64,000 nt of DNA from Thiomicrorhabdus sp. zzn3. GTDB taxonomy: Bacteria; Pseudomonadota; Gammaproteobacteria; Thiomicrospirales; Thiomicrospiraceae. The position numbers and the translations under genes are program-made. Below the pieces are notes generated by a model, which worked only from the letters and a program-made list of their open reading frames with translations, was not told where the DNA came from and made no database searches. Location of the stretch: NCBI RefSeq assembly GCF_029767755.1, contig NZ_JARUQS010000001.1, positions 124,001-188,000 on the forward strand, read 5' to 3'. Below are positions 8,596 to 15,936 of the stretch, in pieces; position 1 is the first letter of the stretch, and each line of letters starts with the position of its first letter.

Positions 8596-9537
8596 TTAAA
8601 AAAGAATGCTCATACATTCTTTCACTTCCTGTTTCTGAATTTGCGTTTGCAGATAGTCCTGAAGTGCCCCGTCCGGAAATTCAAAGTTGATGGCGATCCG
8701 TTCTGTCTGAGTTTTTTCATCACTGCGAATATCGACGATGCTGCCCTCAAACTGCAGGACCTGTTCGTCTTCCGGAAAGTAAAGCAATACATCAACATTC
8801 GAGTAATTGGGAAAGCGCTTCTCCAGATTAACGGCAATGCCGCTGGCGCTGACATTAGCGGTTCTCACCGGCCACTCTTCAGGATGTTGCCTTAAGGAGT
8901 TGTCATCATGAATTTGGCGGAACACTTCCAGATAGGCGTTCATATAATTGTAGACGCTTGACAGTGTTTGGATCAGTGGAATTTTGGCAAACTTGGGGGC
9001 CTCAAACAGCGGCATGACTTCATCCACTTTAAAGCCCTGCGGCAAGCGTTTTTCTACGGTAAATTGGGTGGGGGATGAGTGTTCCAGACTCCATAACATG
9101 CTGCGTAGGAAAGCCAGATACTTTTCTTCAATCATGGTCAGATATTGATAGGTCTTCGGGGAAGAGGCATGTATTTGTTTGATCCGCTTGAAGCCTTGCA
9201 GATGGCTTTGCAAACGCAGTTTGCTTTGTGAATTTTTGAGCGGGTTTCGCCCCTGGGCGATCATTTTGGTGCTGTCGCCAAAAAATTCCATGTACTCCAC
9301 CATTTCATTAAAAATGGGAACGAGAATCTCCGCATGCTCTTGAATTCGATGCGCCCAGTGGTGAACGGTAAATTTATAGGCGTTAATTTTATTTTGTACG
9401 GTCTCCGGAAAATAATCGACGCCGGTTGCGTAAATCTCGCAGTCTTCAAGCGGTGATGCGGGGACAATAAAATAACGTACCGGCATGTCAATCCGGTAAA
9501 AACGTCTAGAATTTCCTTTTCTGAACCACTTGTTCAT
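8596..9537 (-). CDS. PilZ-domain protein (probable c-di-GMP effector)
   Basis: A 313-residue cytoplasmic protein. The first residues contain RRFYRIDMPVRYFI, resembling the N-terminal arginine motif of PilZ domains. The C-terminal domain (about 205-300) begins WPVRTANVSASGIAV, a degenerate form of the D/NxSxxG motif of PilZ, followed by the expected beta-strands (VDVLLYFP, EGSIVDIRS, IAINFEF). The middle is helical, with few recognisable features. Binding of c-di-GMP is likely but not certain because the second motif has N for D. The unusual N-terminal extension separates the two motif parts by about 200 residues. Confidence 0.72.
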   Translation of the reverse strand: MNKWFRKGNSRRFYRIDMPVRYFIVPASPLEDCEIYATGVDYFPETVQNKINAYKFTVHHWAHRIQEHAEILVPIFNEMVEYMEFFGDSTKMIAQGRNPLKNSQSKLRLQSHLQGFKRIKQIHASSPKTYQYLTMIEEKYLAFLRSMLWSLEHSSPTQFTVEKRLPQGFKVDEVMPLFEAPKFAKIPLIQTLSSVYNYMNAYLEVFRQIHDDNSLRQHPEEWPVRTANVSASGIAVNLEKRFPNYSNVDVLLYFPEDEQVLQFEGSIVDIRSDEKTQTERIAINFEFPDGALQDYLQTQIQKQEVKECMSILF

Positions 9538-9640
9538 ATGGCCGAACCGAACTCCTTGGCAAAATTCCCCATTACACCCAGCTGATTATAGGGGCGGCTT
9601 CCAAAACTTGAATAACTGATTTTCAATCTTAGCATGGATC

Positions 9641-9671
9641 GCGCCAAAATGTAGATAGCGAATTTTGGCGC
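9641..9671. terminator. Perfect 10-bp hairpin downstream of feoB
   Basis: GCGCCAAAAT at 9641-9650 pairs with ATTTTGGCGC at 9662-9671 around an 11-base loop. There is no T-run on either strand, so it may stabilise the feoB transcript 3' end or act as a weak terminator. Confidence 0.45.
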
Positions 9672-9704
9672 AGGAACGGTGAAAATGGGAACCGCTACGA
9701 ACGG

Positions 9705-12047
9705 TTATGGCAAGGTGCGGGGTGATTTTTGCCGGTAAGCACGTCCGGTACGATGCAGTAACAGGGCGATGGTGATGAAGCCGAGCGCGATCGCACTTAG
9801 CCACAGGCTGGAGCTTTGCGGATGTGAGCTGAAGGTCGATATCTGATAAAAAGCAACGGCCGTGCTGTAACCTAAAAACAGGCTCCACCCCCCGCTGTAA
9901 AGGGCCCAACGCCAACCCAACTCTTGTTTTATGGCACCAAAGGTGGCGACACAAGGGAAATAGAGCAGCACCAGAAGCAGGTAGGCATAAGCCCCGACTT
10001 TGCCGTCAAAATAGTTGACCATTTTGTCTAGCGTTGAGAGAGTAAAGCCTTGCTCTTCAGCGATGGCTTTCTTGTCAGCGATGTTCTCAATCGACTGCAA
10101 GCCCAGTGGGTCATCAACATCGGTGACAATCCCGGGGAGGTTGGCCGGAATGGTCATTACGGCCTCTTGTAAGGCGCCGATAAAATCGTAAGGTTCCTCT
10201 TTGTTGATCGGGGCGGTATTGTCCATATTCTGGTAAAGCGCATCCAATGAACCAACGACGACCTCTTTCGCCAAGAGTCCGGTAATCAGCCCCACCGTGG
10301 CCGGCCAGTTTTCTTCATTGACGCCTAGGGGCTCGAAGATGGGGGTGGCTGTTTTCGCGACGGTACTCAATACGGAGTCGTTTTGGTTTTCATGTCCAAA
10401 AGAACCGTCCGTTCCCAAGCTGCTCAATAAATTGAGGCCAAGCACGACGAGAACAATGACTTTACCGGCATCGAGAATAAAGCTCTTAAGGCGGTTGCGC
10501 GTGTTCAGCAGCACATTGATGATGGCGGGCTTGTGATAGATAGGCAGTTCCATCAACAGTGCCGGGGCGGTGCCGGGTAATAAGGTGTATTTCAACAGCA
10601 GAGCCGTCAGCACGGCGGCCAGAATCCCCACCACATAAAGCGAGAATACCAGCAGGGCGCCATAGTCGGCAAAAAACGCCGTGGCGAACATCACGTACAC
10701 GGTCAATCGCGCGCTACACGACATGAAAGGGGTCATCATAATCGTCATGATTCGATCGCGTTGATCGGGGAGCGTCCGAGAAGCGAGTACCGCAGGGATA
10801 TTGCAACCAAAGCCGACGACCAAGGGAATAAAGGCCTGGCCGGAGAGGCCGAGTTTGCGCATCAGTCCGTCCATAATAAAGGCCGCACGTTGCATATAAC
10901 CGCTTTCTTCCAAGATAGAAAGGAGCAAGAAAAGTGCGCCGATAACGGGAATAAAAGTGGCGACCACTTGAATCCCGCTGCCGATGCCTTGTGCCAAAAT
11001 GGCAATCAGCCAGTCAGGGGCGTTAATCGCCTGCAGGAGTTCGGTCGGGCCATCGACAAACAGGGCTTGGGCGCCGAGATCAAAAAAGTCGAGGAACGTG
11101 TTGCCGATGGTGATGGAGAGCGCAAACACCATGTACATGACGAGCAGGAAAATAGGCAGTCCCCAGATTGGGTGAAGTGCCCAGCGATCCAAGGTGTCGG
11201 TCGTGTTTCTCGTAAAACGATCGGTATGAATCAGGCTGCTGTGTGCGGCTTCATGGGCAAACTGAAAATAGAGATCGGCAGAAATCAGCGCCAGATCTTC
11301 TTGATAATGCGCTTCAAGCTTAGTTTTTTCAGCCGCACAAAAACTTCTTAACTCCAATGGTGCCAGTTCCGGTTTGATCAGCATCTGCAGGGTTTTCCAG
11401 CAGGAGTCAGAATCCGCTTGCGCTTGAAGATCACGCACCGCATGCACCGATGCGTGCAGCGTTTCCGGCAGATCAAAATGCAGATCCGATTTGCGGTTCA
11501 CCAGGTTGGGAAGTTGTTGTTTTAATTCGTCAATTCCCTGGTTGAAATAGGCGGATACCGGAATGACGGGACAGCCCAGCGATTTGGATAGTGCCTCAAT
11601 GTCGATTTGCAGATGACGCTCTTTAAGCAGATCCATGCGGTTAAGCACGACGACGACAGGGAGCCCCATATGCAGAAGCTGAGCGGTCAAGAAAAGCTGG
11701 CGCTCCAGGCTGGTGGCATCGACGATATTCAGGATCAGATCGGTCGGCTGGCACTGCAGGTAATCCAGGGCTACTTTCTCATCCAGGCCGGTATGGCTCG
11801 AACTTTCCAAACTGTAAACACCGGGCAGATCCATTAAGTGGTAATGCATGTCGGCGATGTCGATATAGCCCGACTTCTGTTCGACCGTGACCCCCGGCCA
11901 GTTTCCGGTGGTTTGTTGCGAACCGGTCAAGCGGTTGAACAGTGTGGTTTTTCCACAGTTCGGACTGCCGATCAGGGCAACCTGATAAGCGTGTTTGGAC
12001 GGGAAACCGTGTTTTTTGAATTTGATTTTGGGTTTAACCACTGTCAT
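9705..12047 (-). CDS. feoB: Ferrous iron transporter FeoB
   Basis: A 780-residue inner-membrane protein that imports Fe(II), with a cytoplasmic G-protein domain. G1 is GSPNCGKTT at 27-35, G3 is DLPG at 73-76 and G4 is NRMD at 136-139. A helical GDI-like region precedes the membrane part, which begins near 290. Gate motifs typical of FeoB are present, including GFGCNIPAV and the TPFMSCSARL segment with its cysteine. Length is normal. It overlaps feoA by four bases, so the two are translationally coupled. No feoC follows. Upstream regulation is through the Fur-like site ahead of feoA. Confidence 0.97.
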   Translation of the reverse strand: MTVVKPKIKFKKHGFPSKHAYQVALIGSPNCGKTTLFNRLTGSQQTTGNWPGVTVEQKSGYIDIADMHYHLMDLPGVYSLESSSHTGLDEKVALDYLQCQPTDLILNIVDATSLERQLFLTAQLLHMGLPVVVVLNRMDLLKERHLQIDIEALSKSLGCPVIPVSAYFNQGIDELKQQLPNLVNRKSDLHFDLPETLHASVHAVRDLQAQADSDSCWKTLQMLIKPELAPLELRSFCAAEKTKLEAHYQEDLALISADLYFQFAHEAAHSSLIHTDRFTRNTTDTLDRWALHPIWGLPIFLLVMYMVFALSITIGNTFLDFFDLGAQALFVDGPTELLQAINAPDWLIAILAQGIGSGIQVVATFIPVIGALFLLLSILEESGYMQRAAFIMDGLMRKLGLSGQAFIPLVVGFGCNIPAVLASRTLPDQRDRIMTIMMTPFMSCSARLTVYVMFATAFFADYGALLVFSLYVVGILAAVLTALLLKYTLLPGTAPALLMELPIYHKPAIINVLLNTRNRLKSFILDAGKVIVLVVLGLNLLSSLGTDGSFGHENQNDSVLSTVAKTATPIFEPLGVNEENWPATVGLITGLLAKEVVVGSLDALYQNMDNTAPINKEEPYDFIGALQEAVMTIPANLPGIVTDVDDPLGLQSIENIADKKAIAEEQGFTLSTLDKMVNYFDGKVGAYAYLLLVLLYFPCVATFGAIKQELGWRWALYSGGWSLFLGYSTAVAFYQISTFSSHPQSSSLWLSAIALGFITIALLLHRTGRAYRQKSPRTLP

Positions 12048-12283
12048 GACAGCACTTCTACCTGAATGTTTTGTGCGATTTGCTTATCAATGGCAAAGCG
12101 AGTGCCATCCACGCACACCACCATATTGTGGCCGCGAACCAGGATCAGCTTCACAATGCTGTGGGTGTGAAAGCCTAAGTTGACCAGACGTTTTTTGGTT
12201 TCTAAGTCACCGGTCAGTGCCGTGATTTCGCTGGTCTGTCCAGCGTGGCAGAGATCGAGGGTGATGTCGGAACGATGAGGCAT
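12044..12283 (-). CDS. feoA: FeoA SH3-like iron transport accessory protein
   Basis: A 79-residue cytoplasmic SH3-fold protein that assists FeoB. The pattern SEITALTGDLETKKRLVNLGFHTHSIVKLI is the standard FeoA fold core, ending with a strand FAIDKQIAQNIQVE. Its stop overlaps the feoB start. A promoter-like pair and a Fur-box-like palindrome lie 30-100 bases upstream. Confidence 0.95.
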   Translation of the reverse strand: MPHRSDITLDLCHAGQTSEITALTGDLETKKRLVNLGFHTHSIVKLILVRGHNMVVCVDGTRFAIDKQIAQNIQVEVLS

Positions 12284-12329
12284 AGGCGATCAAGAATTAC
12301 TATTGAAACGAATTTTCAGTAAGGGCGAA

Positions 12330-12358
12330 CAATAGCACGAATGGTTATGGATAGCAAG
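12330..12358 (-). promoter_or_regulatory. Putative sigma-70 promoter of feoAB
   Basis: On the minus strand TTGCTA (12353-12358) and TATTGT (12330-12335) are separated by 17 bases. The Fur-like site ends just upstream of the -35 element. The -10 is imperfect. Confidence 0.5.
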
Positions 12359-12361
12359 GTT

Positions 12362-12380
12362 AATGATAGTTATTATCATT
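12362..12380. promoter_or_regulatory. Fur-box-like operator of feoAB
   Basis: AATGATAGTTATTATCATT is a 7-5-7 inverted repeat (AATGATA/TATCATT), matching the core of the Fur consensus. It lies 79 bases before the feoA start, next to the predicted -35. Iron-dependent repression by Fur is the expected meaning, because feo operons are classic Fur targets. Confidence 0.8.
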
Positions 12381-12464
12381 TTTGATAAGTCTGTATTGAA
12401 CCTTGCTAAGTAATTGTAATCTATGTGTATCGAACAGGAGTTCGACAAAGAGCGTCAAGCTGAA

Positions 12465-12472
12465 CAGGCCTG
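12465..12472. repeat. Dispersed CAGGCCTG repeat, intergenic copy
   Basis: The core is preceded by GAA and followed by GTT. It lies 28 bases after the metW stop, in the space before feoA. Flanking symmetry is weaker than in other intergenic copies. Confidence 0.7.
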
Positions 12473-12500
12473 GTTGGTATTAGCCTGTTTGCGCCGTTGA

Positions 12501-13124
12501 TTAAGCTTTCTTTTGCACCTTGTAGAGGGCGATTTCGCCAAGTAGATTCGGAGCGATTTTCATGCCCAAGGTGCTGCGGTGCTCGGCGTTGACTACGGCG
12601 CGTTCCACGACTTCAATCCCTTTTGCTTCACACAGGTCTTCAAAATCATTAAAGGTGCACAAGTGAATATTAGGGGTATCGTACCAGTGGTAAGGCAGGG
12701 TTTTGGTTTCCGGCATGCGGCCTTTAAACAGCAGCTGGGCACGCATTTTCCAGTGACCGAAATTCGGGAACGTAATGATGCTCTGTTTACCAATCGCCAA
12801 CATATCGTCCAGCAATTCGTCGGGACGTTTTACGACCTGCAAAGCCTGGGTCATGATGACATAATCAAACGAGTCTTCATCAAAGTAGTGACAGATGTCG
12901 TGGTTATTCAAATTGCTCTGAATCACATTGATATTGGCATCAATCGCCTGAATGATTTTGTCCGGGTCCAATTCCATGCCATAACCGCTGATCTGATGAG
13001 TATTGATCAGATGGGTCAGTAATCGACCGTCACCGCAACCTAAATCGAGCACGCGGCTATTGGGGGTGATCCAGTCTGAAATCAATTTAAATTCTGGTGA
13101 AATATGCATGTTAGCTTGACTCAC
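12501..13124 (-). CDS. metW: MetW methionine-biosynthesis protein
   Basis: A 207-residue protein with a class I methyltransferase fold. The SAM-binding motif VLDLGCGDGRLL is at 25-36, with TFPNFGHWKMR and MPYHWYDTPNIHLCT-like segments (here LPYHWYDTPNIHLCT) typical of MetW. MetW is encoded beside metX in many proteobacteria and is needed for full activity of the cognate homoserine acyltransferase. Only two bases separate it from metX, so it belongs to the proC-yggT-metX-metW transcript. No catalytic methyl transfer has to be assumed. Confidence 0.93.
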   Translation of the reverse strand: MSQANMHISPEFKLISDWITPNSRVLDLGCGDGRLLTHLINTHQISGYGMELDPDKIIQAIDANINVIQSNLNNHDICHYFDEDSFDYVIMTQALQVVKRPDELLDDMLAIGKQSIITFPNFGHWKMRAQLLFKGRMPETKTLPYHWYDTPNIHLCTFNDFEDLCEAKGIEVVERAVVNAEHRSTLGMKIAPNLLGEIALYKVQKKA

Positions 13125-13126
13125 TC

Positions 13127-14299
13127 TTAAGAGGGCTTTGCGTTCGTCTGGGCTGATTCCAACTCAGTCAAAATGCGATTCATATAGCTTTTAAAGACGC
13201 CTTCGTAATGTGGGTTAGGCAGTAAGAAGGCATCGTGTCCATGTTCCGAAGTGATTTCAGCGTAGCTGACATCTGCATCGTTATCGAGCAGAGCTTTGAC
13301 GATTTCATGCGAACGTTCCGGCGAGAATCGCCAATCTGAGGTAAACGAGATGACCAGGAATTTGGCCGTGGCGTTGGCCAGGGCTCGGGTTAAATCATGA
13401 TCATATTCGGCCGCCGGATCAAAATAGTCCAATGCCTTGGTCATCAGCAGATAGGTGTTGGCATCAAAATTCTGTTTGGTGGCAAACTTTTCACCTTGGT
13501 AACGCAAATAACTTTCAACCTGAAATTCTACGTCAAAGTTATACTGCAGCTTGCCTTCACGCAGTTCGCGACCGAATTTCGTTCCCATCATGTCATCGGA
13601 GAGGTACGTTAGGTGTCCCAGCATGCGTGCCAGCGCAAGCCCGCGCTTTGGTGTGGTGCCGTGTTCGATAAAACGGCCATCGTGAAAATCCGGATCCGAC
13701 ATGATCGCTTGGCGGGCCACTTCGTTAAAGGCAATGTTTTGCGCAGATAATTTCGGTGCAGCCGCGATGACAACGGCATGCTCAAGCTTATCCGGATAGT
13801 CGATCGCCCACTGTAAAACCTGCATGCCGCCCATAGAACCGCCGACTAGTGCGGCCCATTTTTCAATGCCTAAATGTTTACGCAGTTCGTTTTGGCTGTT
13901 GACCCAATCGCGGCAGGTCATAATTGGAAAGTCTGGGCCATACACCTTGCCGGTGTTGGGATTGATGGTGGTCGGCCCAGTACTGCCGCGGCACCCTCCG
14001 AGGTTGTTGGAACAAACCACAAAAAAACGATTGGTATCGATGGTTTTTCCCGGGCCGATATAACCATCCCACCACCCCGGCTTGCCGTCTGCATCTATAC
14101 CGGCAACGTGATGATCTCCGCTCAATGCATGGCAGATCAGGATGGCGTTAGAGGCATCCTCATTGAGTTCGCCGTAAGTTTCATACACCAGTTCATACCC
14201 GGGAAGAACGGCTCCGCTCTCTGTTTCCAAAGGGGTGTCTACCTTAAGTATTTGCGGTGTTGTGATCGCGCTGTTTTCTTGCTGTGTGGCTGAGCTCAT
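13127..14299 (-). CDS. metX: Homoserine O-acyltransferase MetX
   Basis: A 390-residue alpha/beta-hydrolase-fold enzyme that activates homoserine for methionine synthesis. The triad is visible: nucleophile S155 in GGSMGGMQ, D322 in TSDWRFSP and H355 in EHGHDAFL. The family start VYETYGELN and HALSGDHH are present. Whether acetyl- or succinyl-CoA is used cannot be settled from overall similarity; enzymes paired with MetW are often succinyltransferases, so the acyl donor is left open. It sits between yggT and metW in a tight operon. No SAM-riboswitch-like element is evident in front of this operon. Confidence 0.95.
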   Translation of the reverse strand: MSSATQQENSAITTPQILKVDTPLETESGAVLPGYELVYETYGELNEDASNAILICHALSGDHHVAGIDADGKPGWWDGYIGPGKTIDTNRFFVVCSNNLGGCRGSTGPTTINPNTGKVYGPDFPIMTCRDWVNSQNELRKHLGIEKWAALVGGSMGGMQVLQWAIDYPDKLEHAVVIAAAPKLSAQNIAFNEVARQAIMSDPDFHDGRFIEHGTTPKRGLALARMLGHLTYLSDDMMGTKFGRELREGKLQYNFDVEFQVESYLRYQGEKFATKQNFDANTYLLMTKALDYFDPAAEYDHDLTRALANATAKFLVISFTSDWRFSPERSHEIVKALLDNDADVSYAEITSEHGHDAFLLPNPHYEGVFKSYMNRILTELESAQTNAKPS

Positions 14300-14314
14300 G
14301 CGTCTATTCCGTTT

Positions 14315-14902
14315 TTACAGTAAGCCTTGTGCGACTTGCACAATGGAACCGATCACAACAATCTGAAACAGTTTGATCGCTAAAATGGCAATTAACGGCG
14401 AAAGGTCAATGCCGCTAATGGGCGGAACTAGACGTTGAAACGGCGCCAGAATCGGACGGGTGATCTGGTTGAAAATCTCCGTATTCGGGTTGTAGCCAGG
14501 GGAAACCCAGCTCAAAACGGCCTGGATAATGATCAGCCAGAACATCATATCCAGCAACTGATTCAGAATTTCAGTAGTGGAAGCCAGAACGATCGCTATG
14601 GCACCAAAATCACGGTTGGTCAGCCAGCCGATGACCCAGACAAAAATGGCCTGAATGACTAAGGCGGTGATAATTGAAGCCCAGTCCCAGCGACCTTTAA
14701 TCGGAATGATTTTGTTGGCCGGTGCGCACAGCGGATTAGTCACCTTTGCGACAAAGTGCACAATCGGATTGCGCCAGTCTACATGGGTTGCACGCATTAA
14801 AAAACGCAGCATCAATGCAAAAATGACCAAGCCGACGATAAATTGCAACAAGAACAAGCCGCCTTGTCCCACCGGGGAGCCTAAGGTGTTCATTGTATCC
14901 AT
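14315..14902 (-). CDS. yggT: YggT family integral membrane protein
   Basis: A 195-residue protein with two copies of the YggT unit, each made of paired hydrophobic helices. Family signatures are FLMRATHVDWRNPIVHFVAKVTNPL in the first half and ILSWVSPGYNPNTEIFNQITRPILAPF-like sequence in the second (here AVLSWVSPGYNPN followed by RPILAPFQRLVPPISGIDLSP). The function of YggT is poorly known; roles in osmotic tolerance and division have been proposed. Its start overlaps the proC stop by one base, a conserved linkage. Confidence 0.93.
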   Translation of the reverse strand: MDTMNTLGSPVGQGGLFLLQFIVGLVIFALMLRFLMRATHVDWRNPIVHFVAKVTNPLCAPANKIIPIKGRWDWASIITALVIQAIFVWVIGWLTNRDFGAIAIVLASTTEILNQLLDMMFWLIIIQAVLSWVSPGYNPNTEIFNQITRPILAPFQRLVPPISGIDLSPLIAILAIKLFQIVVIGSIVQVAQGLL

Positions 14903-15753
14903 TAAACTTCTCCTCCCAATTCGTTGGCCAGTTCCTGGGCTCGGGTTTGTGCGGCGCGCATCGCGTTTTCAACGATTTCTCGCAGCCCCTGATCTTCAAA
15001 GGTTTGAATGGCTTTTTCGGTCGTGCCGTTGGGAGAGGTGACGTTATGCCTCAGGGTGGTACAGTCGTCCGCACTTTCCATGACCATTTTGGCGGCGCCT
15101 AACGCGGTCTGCATGGTGAGTAAATGCGCTGTTTTGGCGTCCAACCCCAGTTTCTCGGCCGCCTGTTCCATCGCCTCCATAAAGAGGAAATAGTACGCCG
15201 GACCACTGCCTGAGAGGGCGGTCACCGCATCCAGCTTGTCTTCTTGGTCGACCCAGACGGTGAGACCGGTTGCGCGCATGATGTGTTCGGCTTGGTTCTT
15301 TTGTTCGTTATCGACCTGTGCCGTGGCGTAAAGACCGGTGGCTCCGCTTTGAATCAACGCCGGCGTATTGGGCATGGTGCGTACAATGGCCAGATCACCA
15401 CCCAGCCAGCGATTGATGTCGGCAGAACGAATGCCCGCAGCGACGGAAACGATCAGCGGCTTGTTGTTTTGTACGCTGTTTTGAATGCTTTTACACACGC
15501 TTTGCAGAATTTGCGGTTTGACCGCCAAAATAACGATGTCGGCGCCTTCCATGGCTTCCTGGTTATCGGCAAAGCAGTGAATGCCAAATGTTGTGGTCAA
15601 ATTTTGACGTTGCGCTTCGCCGGGATCCGCGACCCGAATCTTCTCTTTGGCATAACCACTGGCAATCAGGCCGCCAATCAAACTTTTGGCCATGTTGCCG
15701 CCACCAATAAAACAGAGCGTTGAATTCATAATTGAGTTCATTCCGTTAATCAT
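14902..15753 (-). CDS. proC: Pyrroline-5-carboxylate reductase
   Basis: A 283-residue NAD(P)H enzyme for the last step of proline synthesis. The nucleotide-binding motif CFIGGGNMAKSLIGG lies close to the N-terminus. The family signature ALSGSGPAYYFLFMEAMEQAA is near 170, followed by VTSPNGTTEKAIQTFE. The frame allows starts at 15753, 15741 and 15729. The last (MNSTLCFIGG) gives the usual ProC N-terminus and may be the true one, but no ribosome-binding site clearly decides. It is the first gene of the proC-yggT-metX-metW operon; yggS, often its neighbour, is elsewhere (21851-22552). Confidence 0.95.
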   Translation of the reverse strand: MINGMNSIMNSTLCFIGGGNMAKSLIGGLIASGYAKEKIRVADPGEAQRQNLTTTFGIHCFADNQEAMEGADIVILAVKPQILQSVCKSIQNSVQNNKPLIVSVAAGIRSADINRWLGGDLAIVRTMPNTPALIQSGATGLYATAQVDNEQKNQAEHIMRATGLTVWVDQEDKLDAVTALSGSGPAYYFLFMEAMEQAAEKLGLDAKTAHLLTMQTALGAAKMVMESADDCTTLRHNVTSPNGTTEKAIQTFEDQGLREIVENAMRAAQTRAQELANELGGEV

Positions 15754-15869
15754 TTGAATGCGCTTATTATAAAGGATAACCCGTTAAAAAATACCCTAAG
15801 CGGTGTATAGAAAAACAGAGAAACGGGTTTTCTAAAGGTTTAGATAAAAAACCTAGGCTTAAGGCACGG

Positions 15870-15891
15870 AACCCAGCAGGCCTGTCGGGTT
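15870..15891. repeat. Dispersed CAGGCCTG palindrome, 22-base copy
   Basis: The core at 15877-15884 is flanked by AACCC on the left and GGGTT on the right, so the whole element can form a hairpin except for the mismatched inner pairs AG/TC. It lies 45 bases after the multiheme gene stop. Confidence 0.8.
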
Positions 15892-15901
15892 TAGAACGTA
15901 T

Positions 15902-15932
15902 AAAAAACGCCGCGTGTGTATGCGGCGTTTTT
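15902..15932 (-). terminator. Rho-independent terminator of the multiheme lipoprotein gene
   Basis: AACGCCGC (15906-15913) pairs with GCGGCGTT (15922-15929) with A-runs and T-runs on both sides, so it can work on either strand. It starts five bases after the stop at 15937. Confidence 0.85.
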
Positions 15933-15936
15933 CAGT

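Noticed and set aside
10761-11351. A 196-codon plus-strand frame opposite feoB
   Set aside because: Antisense to feoB, no signal of its own, composition typical of a shadow frame.
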